Positions 24,624 to 36,194 of a stretch of DNA of 64,000 nt are shown piece after piece (positions within the stretch are counted from its first letter, which is position 1; each line of letters opens with the position of its first letter). The DNA is from Paramacrobiotus metropolitanus (taxonomy: Eukaryota > Tardigrada > Eutardigrada > Parachela > Macrobiotidae). The DNA lies in the NCBI RefSeq assembly GCF_019649055.1, contig NW_026570272.1, forward strand, positions 372,001 to 436,000, written 5' to 3'. The translations under genes and the position numbers were made by a program. The notes beneath the pieces were generated by a model. It was not told the origin of the DNA and did no database searches. It saw nothing but the letters and a program-made list of their open reading frames with translations.

Positions 24624-27600
24624 TTATTTATTTTTATATGCGTGTCTTACATCGACCATCTTCTGCTTGGCGAACTCGATGCGGATGCCCTGGCCGTTGG
24701 CCGGGGAGCTGGAGAGCTTGACGCCCTGCAGCGCCAGCAGGGCGTTGCTGGCACAGCGGATATCCACGAAATCCACGAAAGCCACGGCGCCCGGCGCAGG
24801 ATGGCCGTTCTGCAGGCTGCCGGCGGCGGCGCCCAGCATGGCCTTGCTGCTCACCCGGCACCGGCTGAAGCCCGGACAACTACGAGAACCAAGAGTGTCT
24901 TAGCAGCCTGCCGCCTGCGGGCGGTGGGCAGCGGTATAGGCCTACCTGGCGAAGAGGTGGCGCACCTCCAGGTCGGAGGCGTTGGCGCCCAGGTTGGCCA
25001 CGAAGAGCGTATTGCAGGGCGGATTGGCGCCCAACGGGAGGGCGGTGGTGAGGAGGGCCGGGTTGACGGGGGACGACAGGTTCAGCGGGGACGGGACGGT
25101 GCCGGCAAGCTGCAACACACGCCGCATTGGATTTATCGGCAGAGGGTGAGAAATAACGGGAGCTTACGTGGTTGGTGAGCGAGTGAAAGTAGTTGGTCGC
25201 CGGCGGGAACGACCCGGCGCCGCTGTGCAGGACGCCGGCCAGCTGCTCGGCGCTCAGGTACTCGCCGCCCGCGGGAGCAGCGGCGGCGGGCGCCGACGCG
25301 GCCGACTGGTACATGTGCAGCGCCGCCAAGTGCTGCAGCGACCACGGCGGCCAGTTGACGTTCTCGCACCCGAGGGCGGCCGCCTCGCAACCGGTGGGAT
25401 ATCCACCTTTAACGACCACTCCATTAGAAATCAAAGTACAGCCGGCTGGACAAAATCTACGCACCGGGAAAATGCGGGCCGAGGAACACGTTGCTGGTGT
25501 TGTTGACGTTGTGGCAGCCGTTGGTGGGCGGGGCGAGGACGGTGGCGGTCGGTGCTTTAGGTTTGGGCACTTTGGTGTTGCTCTTGGCGAACTCTAGGCG
25601 CAATGTCTGTGGTGCGTCGGGGTCGAAGCGGATGCCCTGAGAAAGAGGAATATGAATAATTCATATACCGGTAATATCTGCACCGACTGCACGTAGTTTA
25701 TTTATACATAGCAAATTTATGTAGAATTATGGAATCATATATGCCGAAGAAATAATTTAATATGATATGCTCTATAGAATAGCATTCAGAACATATACAA
25801 AGGCCATAATGATATATATCTTAATAAAGGTCAAATTACATATAAAGCTCATCATTGTTAATTTTATATGCTATATATATATATATATAGCTGCCGAACG
25901 CCGGTGTAAGGCGGCAATGCATTAAGAATTGTCAAAGCTATGTTGATACAACGAAAATAATTGCCAGCCGTGCAAATACACCCACCTGCAAATCCTGGCG
26001 CGCAATCTCCGCCAGAGCGCGACTGGAAAAGGTCACGAATCCCACGGGCTGAAGGCACAACAACAGCGTGGTGTCAGCACGTGCTATCCTATTCCCCGGT
26101 GTACATTTCGCGCATGGATACCCCGTGCTCATCAAATAATATCAGGTCGTAATCAATATTGTATTACGTTAAGCATACATTTTGATTATTCTACAGAACT
26201 GGGCGCTGGCAGCGCCTGTTTACGATGGACGCTGTCGCTCACCGATACGGATTTGCCGATCTTCCCGGTGGCCTTCAGCATGGAATTCTCGTAACCCTGC
26301 TCAAGGAGAATATGTGTGAAAAAGAGAAACAAACTGCAAGACGGCGATAAGGAGAATGTAAATAAGTTAAATGCAGCGTTAAAATGACTGTATAATTACG
26401 TGCCTCGTAGCCGCGGAAGAGCAGGTACAGTTCCCGGCCTTTGACGTCCATCGGCAAGCCACTGATGAAAAGCGTCCGCACCTGCAGTTTAATCGCATAA
26501 TTTAATTTAGCAAATTAAACTAAATACAGCACCCCTCGCTCGTGTATATCCATAAAAATGCATTTAAAGGAACAGAAAAAGTAATAGATAAATAAATAAC
26601 TAAAAAATAAATAATACTTAAATAACTAAAAAAAAGGGCGGGTATAAATGGAGTCTAATTGTGTTCTTCATATTATGCGTTTGTGTGTCATTGCTCAGCG
26701 GTAAAATTAGTTTCATGTACGTACGTATAGTGAGACGTACATGCATATTGCCAGGGAATTTGGTTGAATTTCTGGTTGAACCGGCAATAAACTGGCTTTA
26801 TGTGTATATGTACCACAGCGTACACTATCTGTACGCTGCTTTGCGTATGGTGAGAGCGCGCGCGCAATAACGGAAGATGTTATGGCAACACTGCCGCGTC
26901 TGCTGCAGTGTTGGGACCGGCGGTAAAGACAACATTTACCTTAGCGGTCGGGACAATGCCGGCGCGGTCTTCCGCCGGCAGTAAAAACAATTTACGCTCC
27001 CATGCGCCATTCACCTGTCGCTACTTTGTTGAACTGCCTACAACAGCCATTCGGCGCCCAGTTCAGTGTTATTTCCCTTTACGAGCCTCTTCAGCCACGC
27101 TGTTTATCTGTCGCCAAGTTGACCTTTCACATATTTATGGGCATGTATCATCTCATATCAAAAATGACGTACGATGTTTATTTATCGATAGCCAATAAAA
27201 TATAAGAGAAGCTGCACAAGAAGCGCTATCGATATACAGAAAATCAATTTATATACAGTATACAGTACCGGTATACATCTCCTGGTATCGAAATTGCCGG
27301 TACATGCATATATAAAAATGATTGATAATTACTCCCGGTTGTATATGCCGGTGCAATTAGCGGCCGGCCACAATTAGCTGCCTTCGGTTGCCGGCATATA
27401 TGCCCCGGATGTCGGTGTGCGCAAGGGGATGAAAGACGGGAAGAAAAGCCGGTGGGTGGCCGGTGTGGGCGCGCGCTGAACCGGCACAGTGCCTCTCGTG
27501 ATTAGCGCCACATGGCGCTGGCTGGCTGCGTTAAGTGCGCGTGCAGATGTACCTGGCGGAGCGGGAATTGACCCGAAAACAAGGCCGCATTAACTGTCTC

Positions 27601-29221
27601 ATTCCCGTGCATCCCGCGCTCTATCCCGACCCGTCCCCACCGGGCCATTATCGACGCGGGCGTAATCCGCATTATTGCATCCTGTCCTTCATCCGCCGCT
27701 GCAACAGCGGGAGTCACTGCTTACCTGCGCTGACAGTGACAGCGCGGAGCGGTTGTGTGGAAGAGCGGGAGAGGAAATGCCTACGCAAAGTAGCAACAGA
27801 CCTGCTCGATAATTAAAACTATCGATCCATCACGCTCGTCCCGCTGCATCCGCATCCGGGCCGAACGCGGCAGCCCCCGCACTCCACCGGCTTATACCTG
27901 CGCTCTAGCTAACCAGGCGCTTTCAGACCATTCTACGCCTGTCACCGACGGAATACACCTCGCTCATTTCACAACAGTCCCTCTTTTGTAAGCTGGCTTG
28001 TTTATCAGGGACAACTCAATGCGCGCTTTTATACGTCTTTTGACAACAAGCTTCCCAGCTCGTTTAACCAACCGGCACAGACCACAAAAATTATATTGTA
28101 CATGTCTTTGTTTATGTACATTTATATATCATGTACATGTATATTTGCAGGCCTTTTATAATAACAAAATTCAAATATACAAGCGAATGTTAAATAAATC
28201 ATTTATAAAAAAATTACACAGCGAGTACGAATATGTGGTTTTATCTGTTAACAGCAATTACCGGTATGTGACAAGCAATAAATTTTCCTAGGAGTTGGTT
28301 AATTAGTACCTGAACTTTCCCCACCAACCGATTACTCGCGCTATCAATTTACAGCTGATCACCACGTGGTGATTTCTGAAGGTAGAAAATTCCCAAAATA
28401 ACTGTTTTACATTGTCCTGACTTTCGTTTAACTTTTGTGCATAATTGATTATGTACAAAAATGTAATGATTGTGTACATTTTATGTGTAAATGTTATATG
28501 TATTATGCAAAGTGAAGATTATCTATATGTACAACCACTATTAATAATTTTTTGAAACCTTTATACCTTCAGGAAATCGGAATACCTGGGAAATCAAGTG
28601 CCCAAAATGTGCGAATATACCAACATACAAAAATACATAGCGTAATAAACATATAAAATTAATAATACACATAAAAATGTATATGTATAAATATAGCGCA
28701 GCTGCGCAAGTGGCTGTTGAGAAAAGTCCAAGTACCGCTAGAAAAACAGATGCAACTTCCGTGTGCCGACTGACCTCTTGGTGTTCGGCGACGGCGCCGA
28801 CGAAGGCCTCCAGGCCCATGCCCATCCCGCTGCCGGGCGGACTGCTGCTCCTGCTGTACGTGACCCGTTCCCGCTCCAGCGTCCCACTCGTCGGCGCCTC
28901 CTTCCGGCCCTCCTTGGCGCCGTCGCCCTCCGCGCCCTGCTCCCCCACGGCCCGCTTCCCGTGGCGGACGCCGTTATACATCCGGCCGCCCTCCGCACTG
29001 ACCAGCCCCGGCGTCGGGGACCCTCCGGTGTCCTCGCGGTAGTCGCTGGTGTAGCCCACCCGGCGCGCTTGCTTGGCGGCGCTGTAGCGGTTAGCCAGGT
29101 TGAGCGGGAGGGGATTAGGGTCGTGCGGGGCGGCGGGCAGGCGAATTGGGTCAGGCCGCAGTGCTAACGCCGGATTATCCTCGTCCATCGACACCAGCAC
29201 GCCGCATTTACTCGCCGGCAT
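24624..29221 (-). CDS. RBPMS/MEC-8 family RNA-binding protein, two RRMs
   Basis: Eight exons: 29221-28775, 26481-26404, 26296-26243, 26048-25986, 25636-25465, 25406-25168, 25109-24946 and 24879-24624; 490 aa. Exon 1 is a low-complexity N-terminal extension ending EHQE. RRM1 spans exons 2-5: [52 protein letters not shown] and [22 protein letters not shown]2 spans exons 7-8: [30 protein letters not shown] and [11 protein letters not shown]. The RNP2/RNP1 signatures are LFISGL/VGFVTF and LFVANL/VAFVDF. Vertebrate RBPMS and fly Couch potato have one RRM; worm MEC-8, a splicing regulator, has two and is the better match. Exon 2's donor must be GC (GAG then GCACGT) to keep frame and domain. Exon 1 is joined across a 2.3-kb intron by phase and by the expected residue before VRTLF; that join is the least certain. 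Confidence 0.85.
26482..28774. other. Intron 1 of the RBPMS/MEC-8 gene
   Basis: The largest intron in the window (2293 bp), with GTCAGT donor and CTGCAG acceptor on the minus strand. It contains no supported exon, RNA or transposon ends. A GC-richer patch at 27.3-27.9 kb is unexplained. If exon 1 is wrong, this is simply intergenic. Confidence 0.5.
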
Positions 29222-31514
29222 CCCTGATGCAGAAGTAGAGTGAAGATGCTGCGCAGAAGGAGTGAATTATCTATCGCGGGGAATTATGGTGCATTAGCGT
29301 GTTGTGCCGGTAGCGCGACACTGTCCTGCCGCATCAACATCAACCTCAGCTGACTGCCGTTCTCCCAATGTTCACACAGTCAGGCTAATCGATGCGTGTA
29401 CAGTGTACACAACAGATACATTTTGTTCTTGAGATGTATGCGCTGGCGGCGGCCAATGGGAGCGGTGGAAAGGGAACAGGTAGAGCGGATAAGGAAGCGG
29501 TAATTAGAGTGCATTAGACCGGCAGCGGATACCGGGCTATACAGTCTGTATACAGAGATACTGCTCACTTGTGGCGAGTAAACATTCCGGCCGTCAATTG
29601 GCGCTGGGGCAACATTTGTTTAATCTCCGGCTTCATGATCGGCGGGAATGATTGCAGTCGGAGGGAATGCAATCGAAGGGAACCGGACGGATGCCGATTG
29701 TGTATGTTGTGTAGCCGGGTAGATGAAAAACGGATGGATAAAACGGATGAACAAATCCAGTGGCTGCATAATACCGTACATTCGCTCGATGCCGACGTTA
29801 GACGTACGAGTGCATGCGCGACTAGTGCAGGTGTACGAAAGGGATCTACTCGTACGCCGATGTACCTGTGTTCAATGACGGCATGCGTACGAGTATGTAC
29901 GTGCTTTTGTGTACAGTGGTGGGCGGAACTGTGCGGCGCGGATCAGGCCTGATTTGGCACCTGTTTGTAAACACCGGTACATGCGCGGCAGTTTGCATTG
30001 CATGCGTAGCTAGCCCTGCATACAAGGTATTCGTATACCAGGTACTTACTGTATTAATGTTAATTACGGCTACTGCATCACCAGGAAGAAAACTTGGGAT
30101 CAAAATTAATGTCGTCTGATGTTCACTGGCTACTGCATGTAATGTGCTGCATCTGAGTTATTACTTATATTTTTTCCGGTGAAAAGTGCATGTTATACTG
30201 TATGTACGCATACCGGCCACTCGCACACTGCTGTGGTACGGAATTACGGAATACGGGTATTGCAGTGATATTAAATTTACGAATGGAAATAACTATTGAG
30301 CAAAGATTCTCCGTACGCGTTTTATAGCTAAAAATGTTATATCTATACGTAATTTTATGCTGCTGTACTGCACTGCACATAACGGTGGGCATTAACTGGT
30401 AAAATTTGGTATATCTTGCCGGCAATGAAGAAGATGATGGTACGAAAGCTATCGAAAGCAGGTGAACGGAGGTGCCTGTAAAATGCAATATAAAATATAT
30501 AATTATATGTATATGTGTAGTGTACATCAGATATATGTATGTAAGCGTATAACGTCCACGGCGCAATCGCATACTGCGTAATTAGAACTAGGGTTTTCGG
30601 GAATAGCCGAACAAATGTGGACGAGTTTCGCCGTACAAGCAGCGTCGTTTCGGTTCGGGACGGTGTTTTTTCTTGGAACTGCAGCCTCTAAATCCCACGG
30701 TATCCCACGTGTACAGATATCCTTTTAATAATTTTTCTTTTGTCGTCGTTACGGGATCCGGCCATATGCCTGCGGACCTGCGGTATCCCCTGTGTACACT
30801 GTACACCCATTTTATTCAATGATTAAAATTACCGCCCAGAAAACCTAAGGAGGATACGCGAGGGTTATCTGTATTATACAGTCACCGTTCAACTTCACTA
30901 CAGTTTACATGCCGGTTGCACAGAAGGATACGCTACAGATCCGTTGTACATACGTTAATACAGGGAACCAGCAAAGATGAAGTTCTAGAGTAGGCAGGAT
31001 ATACAAGTACAGATTTGCAGGTAAATATAATTATAACAAAATTTAATAGAGTGATCGAATGATGGAACATTAGAAACGCCTGGTTCGTAATACAGTATTA
31101 TAACTAGTGTTAGAAGTTACACAACGACTAGTAATGAAAATTAATTAGTCGGTGAAAGTGTTGCCGTACAGATTATAATCTGGTTTAGACGAGATAACAT
31201 TCGTGAATGATAAGTATTATTTTCACATCTTAAATCTAGTATCATAAAATGATAATTACTGCCGCCCATCGCAAGGCAGTTACGGTCGTGTTGAATAACC
31301 AACAAATGAGCGATTCGTCATTTGATGATCATATTTCATCATTCTTTTCTCGTGCTTCACACTTCACACTTTACAGTTGAATACTGCTTAGTGACTTACT
31401 GCATGTTCCGCAAACTTTTTCTTGTGAAGTTTGTTTCCGTTACGTCATTATCGTTAGTGTTCTATGTGTACGGTAGGTTTTGAAGTCGCGAAACCGGTGT
31501 GATCGTGTGCTAGC
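29222..31514. other. Intergenic, no confident gene
   Basis: About 2.3 kb. Scattered short ORFs without homology. The last ~250 bp (from CCCATCGCAAGGCAGTT at about 31266) matches the upstream region of the second Gly-rich copy (about 32972), so it belongs to the duplicated unit. Confidence 0.5.
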
Positions 31515-31892
31515 ATGTGCCTGAGCCTTCGCTTCATCGAGCGTTGTGGAACGATTATCGGGGGGAAAATCGGCGCTACGGCGGGTTTCGTCTGGGGATG
31601 CGTCAGTTTCTGGGATGAGAGGAGAAACACGAAAGCGCGGGGCCTGGGGTTTATTACCGGCGGAATGGCCGGGGGAGTGGGCGGCGTGGTGGTCGGGAGA
31701 GGCGAAGCGCGCAAGCTGCAGCTGAGCGCTGTCGCGGGGCAAACGGGGATCATTCGTGCGTGGAATGCGGGGACGATTGCCGGCGCACTGACTGGTTATG
31801 TCGTCGGGGGATTCGTCCACTACCGTTTGAAGGACTACTACGACCAGCAACCAGTCACTCCACCAGCGAGTCCTGCAGTCTCATGGCACTAA
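31515..31892 (+). CDS. Small Gly-rich membrane-type protein, copy 1
   Basis: A single exon, 125 aa. It contains Gly-zipper-like stretches: GTIIGGKIGATAGFVWGC (residues ~12-29), LGFITGGMAGGVGGVVVG (~44-61) and AGTIAGALTGYVVGGFVHY (~85-103), then a charged tail. Small-residue repeats with GxxxG spacing are typical of packed transmembrane helices, so a mitochondrial or other internal membrane protein is plausible. I do not recognise a family. The paralogue at 33189 keeps all three stretches and the RLKDYY segment, which shows selection on the protein. An AATAAA at 32432 would give a 3' UTR of about 540 bp. Confidence 0.75.
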   Translation: MCLSLRFIERCGTIIGGKIGATAGFVWGCVSFWDERRNTKARGLGFITGGMAGGVGGVVVGRGEARKLQLSAVAGQTGIIRAWNAGTIAGALTGYVVGGFVHYRLKDYYDQQPVTPPASPAVSWH

Positions 31893-32522
31893 GGCTGCGT
31901 CGCCAGTTGGCAGCCAAGCCACGTAGCTGGTTCGTTAGCAAGGTTGTTTACTGCGCTTGGCAGTTATTCGCCAATCGATATGCATCGTGTATGTTCGGTC
32001 GGTCCTAGTACTTTTTTTTGGGGGGTTTGGGTTGGCTTACTACTAGTTTGTTTCCCTATGTGTTGAAATGTCGTTTAATATCGTGGGACTATACTGTATG
32101 TGGACTCCGTCCAGGCGTGTGTCGTTTTCGTGGTGCATGCATGATTCCTGTGCGTTCCGTGCTCCCTGGGGTGCCAGTTGCCAGCGGAACCAAGGGCGCT
32201 AAACGGCGTTGATACGGTCGTGTCTTGGCCTTCTTCCGACAGGAAAAGTGCAATTGGATTAGCAAACGCATGCAGCGTTGGAACGCGGCCACTGTCGAGG
32301 AAAGCGCACCACCAGGAATAAAGCTAAATGGAATTTAACGTTCTCGGATGCTCTCCTCCTTAGTCCTTACTGCAAAGTGCTGCAACTATTTTATTTTTTT
32401 TTTTTAGTGCATTTGTTTTGTTTCACAGAGCAATAAAACCTACCTGTTTTTTATTCGCGTCAGTAGCAACAAAATTTTTCGCACTTTTTACGTAAATCGT
32501 GAGAAACTAAAACACAAGCGAG

Positions 32523-32777
32523 TTACACAACATCTACAAACACAGGCGGGCGAATGACAGAGAATATTTCGTCTAAATTCGCCGCCGGTGGTGCTGTTCC
32601 CATTATAGATGCTGTGTTTCCCCGCTGTATTTCGATGCTGATCCGTTGACGCAGAAACTCTAGTGCTCGCGGTTCGCCTGACTGCTGCTGGATCATCTTT
32701 CCTAGCACGTTCAGTAGCTGGGTGGTGGCACGACCGGCAACGGCGCGGTCGTGGACGGTCTTACTGACGTAACACAA
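32523..32777 (-). CDS. Possible terminal exon of an unknown protein
   Basis: An open frame ending at 32523 reads KTVHDRAVAGRATTQLLNVL, then KMIQQQSGEPRALEFLRQ and GNTASIMGTAPP. This looks like real helical protein rather than chance translation. A CAG acceptor precedes it (TTACGTCAG at about 32770). I found no partner exon on the minus strand nearby, and unit 2 of the tandem duplication lacks it. It could be the last exon of a gene with a long intron, a retro-inserted fragment, or chance. Family not recognised. Confidence 0.35.
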   Translation of the reverse strand: MCYVSKTVHDRAVAGRATTQLLNVLGKMIQQQSGEPRALEFLRQRISIEIQRGNTASIMGTAPPAANLDEIFSVIRPPVFVDVV

Positions 32778-33188
32778 TTACTGAACATAACAACGGAAGT
32801 TCACGGCATGTTTAATGACAAGAACAATGCAAGGCACGGTAAATTATGACGCCAAAACACCGGTACATTTCGGTATACGGCACTTGCTGCTGATTGCTGA
32901 TGCAATACGTAAGTACTTGGTATTACGAATCTTCTTTCTTAGATTTTGTTCTATCGAGGATCGGTACTCCCCCCATCGCAAGGCAGTTTAATACTGGCTA
33001 ACAAACCAATGTGGCGATTTATCATTACAGTAACTTATCATATTTTAGACCTTATTCTGCATTTTCCAAAACTGTTTTCTGAAATTCGTCTCTGTTAACT
33101 TGTTAGGTCATTATAATTATCATTAGCGTGCTATTTCTACGGTAGCTTTTGCCGTCGTAAAATTTGTGTACAGTAATCGTTTGCCAGC

Positions 33189-33569
33189 ATGAGCTTAAGC
33201 CAGGCTGTCAGATGTCGCTTAATGGAGCGGTCTGGAATGATTATCGGTGGAACACTAGGGGTGACGGCAGGTTTTGGTTGGGGATTCGTGACTTTCTTCC
33301 ATGGGATGGAAAATCTGGAAGCTCGGTTCTTCGGGTTTATCAGTGGCGGAATTGCGGGTGGAGTGGACGGCGTGGTTGTCGGGAAACTGGAATCGCGTAA
33401 GTTGCAACTGGACGCTGCAGCTGGGAAAGCGGGGATCGTTGCTGCGTGGAATGTGGGGACCATTGTGGGAGCACTGGTTGGATATACCGTCGGAGGATTC
33501 GTCCACTACCGTTTGAAGGACTACTATGAACACAAATCACCAGCCAGTCCTTCATTCTCACGGCACTAA
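33189..33569 (+). CDS. Small Gly-rich membrane-type protein, copy 2
   Basis: A single exon, 126 aa, paralogue of the 31515 gene. Matching small-residue helices are GMIIGGTLGVTAGFGWGF, FGFISGGIAGGVDGVVVG and GTIVGALVGYTVGGFVHYRL. The identical RLKDYY tail is followed by a divergent Ser/Pro-rich end. Differences concentrate at polar positions and the C-terminus, so the helix faces appear conserved. The stop codon overlaps the TAA target site of a MITE, so transcripts may carry transposon sequence in the 3' UTR. An AATAAA at 34983 follows the displaced ancestral 3' region. Confidence 0.78.
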   Translation: MSLSQAVRCRLMERSGMIIGGTLGVTAGFGWGFVTFFHGMENLEARFFGFISGGIAGGVDGVVVGKLESRKLQLDAAAGKAGIVAAWNVGTIVGALVGYTVGGFVHYRLKDYYEHKSPASPSFSRH

Positions 33570-34326
33570 CCAGGGCACATACCGAGGCTATAAATTCAGA
33601 AAAATCTTATTTTTGGCAGAAAGGTAGAACAACTATGTAGGATGTTTAAAAAAATTATTTCATGTGCCATGGCCAATGGGCGTAGCCAAAACAAAATTTC
33701 AAAGTTGATCCTACACCGTGCTGTAGCCTATAGGAAATGCACCGCATCATACGCTATGAGACTCATAACATAACGTTACTGGACAATCTGGCAGCGAAGG
33801 CAGCTAACTCGTACAGAATATGTATTTGTCTAAGCATACTTTATATTTATCTGTACGTTTTCAGTAGAAACGATGAAACGATTTACTTTGATTCGTGTAA
33901 GCAATTTTTCGATTATTACGGGGAACTTGTAAAGTCATAACACACAGAAGCATTCCCAGTTCAGCCGCCTGCATGCGAAATGGTGTGCAACGCATGCTTT
34001 AAGTTGTTTAAGTCGGGATAGATCGGTACGCGCGTGTTACCTAGAATTTGTAATAGTCGAAAAATTCCTCACACAAACACAACTACAAAATTAAAGTTAA
34101 GAGCAGTGAGACTGAGAACCGGTCCTGCATCTAAAGTTCTAAACACAATCTGGAGATATTTCCTATAGGCTACAGCGCAGTGTAGGATTAACTTTTAACT
34201 TTTGTTTTGACCACGCCCATTGGCCATGGCACATGAAATAATTTTTTTAAGCATCTTACATAGTTGTTCTACCTTCCTGCAAAAAATAAGATTTTTCTGA
34301 ATTTATAGCCTCGGTATGTGCCCTGG
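33570..34326. mobile_element. 757-bp PIF/Harbinger-type MITE with about 165-bp inverted repeats
   Basis: The termini are CCAGGGCACATACCGAGGCT and its inverted copy. Inverted repeats extend to CCTATAGG near 33735 and 34165. TAA is duplicated at both edges (33567-33569 and 34327-34329), a TWA site as used by PIF/Harbinger elements. The tandem paralogue shows the empty site: GGCACTAAGGCTGCG at about 31882-31896. The interior has no transposase frame. Confidence 0.88.
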
Positions 34327-36194
34327 TAAGGCTGCGTCGCGAACTGAAAGGCAATCCACTGCTCGACGAAAGACCTCGTGGATCTGTTGGTTAACAGTGC
34401 TGTTTACTGCGGTTTGCAGCTATTCGTCCATCGATATGTATCCCATATGTTCAGTCCTGGTAATTTTTTGTCGTTTCGGTTAATGGCTTATTGCTGGTTC
34501 TTTGTTGCCAAATGTCGTTATCGTGGAACTGTGGACTTCGTCCAGGCGTGTGTCGTTTTCGTGGTGCATGCCTCTGAGTTCCGTTCGCGCTGGGATGCCA
34601 ATTATAATGCCAGCGGAACTAAGTGCCCGGCGAAAAACGTCGTCTATACGGTCGTGTCTTGGTCTTCCGGCAGAAAAGGTGCATTTGGGATTAGCATAAA
34701 CATGCAGCCTTGGAACGCCCCGAACGCGGCCATTGAGGGAACCGCACCACCAGGAACAACCCTCAATAGAATTGAACCTTCTCGGATGTTCACCTCTTAC
34801 TGCGAAGCGTTGTAGCTGTTTATTTTTTGTTCATGTTTTCGGATAGGTGTTCATATCTGTTATTGTATGTACTATCTGCACGGTTGTACATGTACATTTT
34901 CTTAGGTTGCCCGAGGCTGCATAATCAGTATACCTTTACTTTTATAGGAACATTAAGCCTTTTGTACTGTATTGCCAGTCTGAATAAATATTATTAGTTA
35001 CCGGTACTTAGAAAAAGCATACTAAAGCGTGTCTTCATATACGCACACCGGCAATACGTACCGCATAGGTAATCGTGAACAGTATTGTACATATGGTTTT
35101 GGGGGCAGCGGAATTTTGAATTTTATAATTTTATTATCTTCTACTGGAAAGTTACAGTTTGATCCAGCTGTATTGTACAATGTGCATGACGGTTGACATC
35201 TGGGTAAAATTATACGTACTTATTAGTCGCGCATATTAATATTTGTATATGCCGGTACCGTACAGTACCCGTATGTACACTACTGTTCGGTTTTTCGGAA
35301 TATGTTTTTTTTCGGTGGAATACTGTATCGAGCAGACAGTATGCCACCGTGCCTGTCCTGCATGTATCCTCCTGATAATTTTTCTTGTGTGATCGTGTTC
35401 AAGACAAAGGTTTAATTTTTAAGAAACAAAGAAATTCATCAAACTATTTGAAGTCAGACAGCCGAGCCGCACTTGTGTGGCGGTGACTGCAGATATCGTG
35501 GTGTAGTGTAGTGCAGTGGCTCGCGTGGCGTGGCGTGGCCTAAGTGCGTCGTCACTCTTTTTAACGACGCCATTGCTAAAAAAACGGCTCAACATTTTTT
35601 TAAAAATTTCAGGTATCCTGCAAAGGGTGCGATCTTCCTAAACAGGTAAAAAAGAAGCCCGGAAGAAAATCGGTTTGGGAAATGTTTAATTGACGATTGT
35701 CCAACGGAACGTCCATCGCCCATTCGCTCACTTGCTATAGCTGGCCAACCGAACGACCGTACGAGAAGTGATCAGGTTTTTGTCGGCGATGATTTCCTGC
35801 AATCTCCTAGTCCTACATACGTACATATATTTATCGACATTTTGGCGATCAGTTGTACGACGTATCTGGTCATACTGATAATTTAATGGAAAACCAACCA
35901 GTCCAGCGCAGCGCAACCTGGTCCGCAGAGAACACAGCCAGCGGCGCCGAGCGACGCGTGTACACCGCCGCATCGTCAACGCACCACCCGCCACCCAGAG
36001 AAATTAACTCGGCCCAACCAATCATCAAGCAAACAGCCAGAACCTCAACTGGTCGGATCATGCATCCATCCATCCGTTCAGAAATCAACGCCAATTAACC
36101 AACAAACATGGAGAGTAAGAAAAACCGAAAGCATCAAGTCAACCGCCCACGGGGTGCGCTTTAACGGCTCCCCAGGGAACGAACGGGACAACCG
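34327..36194. other. Displaced 3' region and intergenic DNA
   Basis: 34327-34815 is the ancestral 3' flank of the Gly-rich gene, open in one frame (145 codons) but not in the homologous unit-1 sequence, so I treat it as non-coding. 34.8-36.2 kb has no supported gene. Confidence 0.5.

Larger units (their letters stand above)
31260..34815 (+). repeat. Tandem duplication of about 1.7 kb (two units)
   Basis: Unit 1 is about 31260-32437 and unit 2 about 32966-34990. Upstream flanks share CATCGCAAGGCAGTT. Coding parts are paralogous (31515-31892 and 33189-33569). The 3' regions remain alignable (AAGGCTGCGTCGC; GGACT(C/T)CGTCCAGGCGTGTGTCG; GCGCACCACCAGGAA versus CCGCACCACCAGGAA). Unit 2 is lengthened by the MITE at 33570-34326. 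Confidence 0.85.

Noticed and set aside
27998-28291. 97-aa plus frame
   Set aside because: AT-rich, inside the large RBPMS/MEC-8 intron, no domain and composition unlike the exons here.
34378-34815. 145-aa plus frame downstream of Gly-rich copy 2
   Set aside because: The homologous unit-1 DNA is interrupted by stops and shifts, so conservation is at DNA level and fits 3' UTR.
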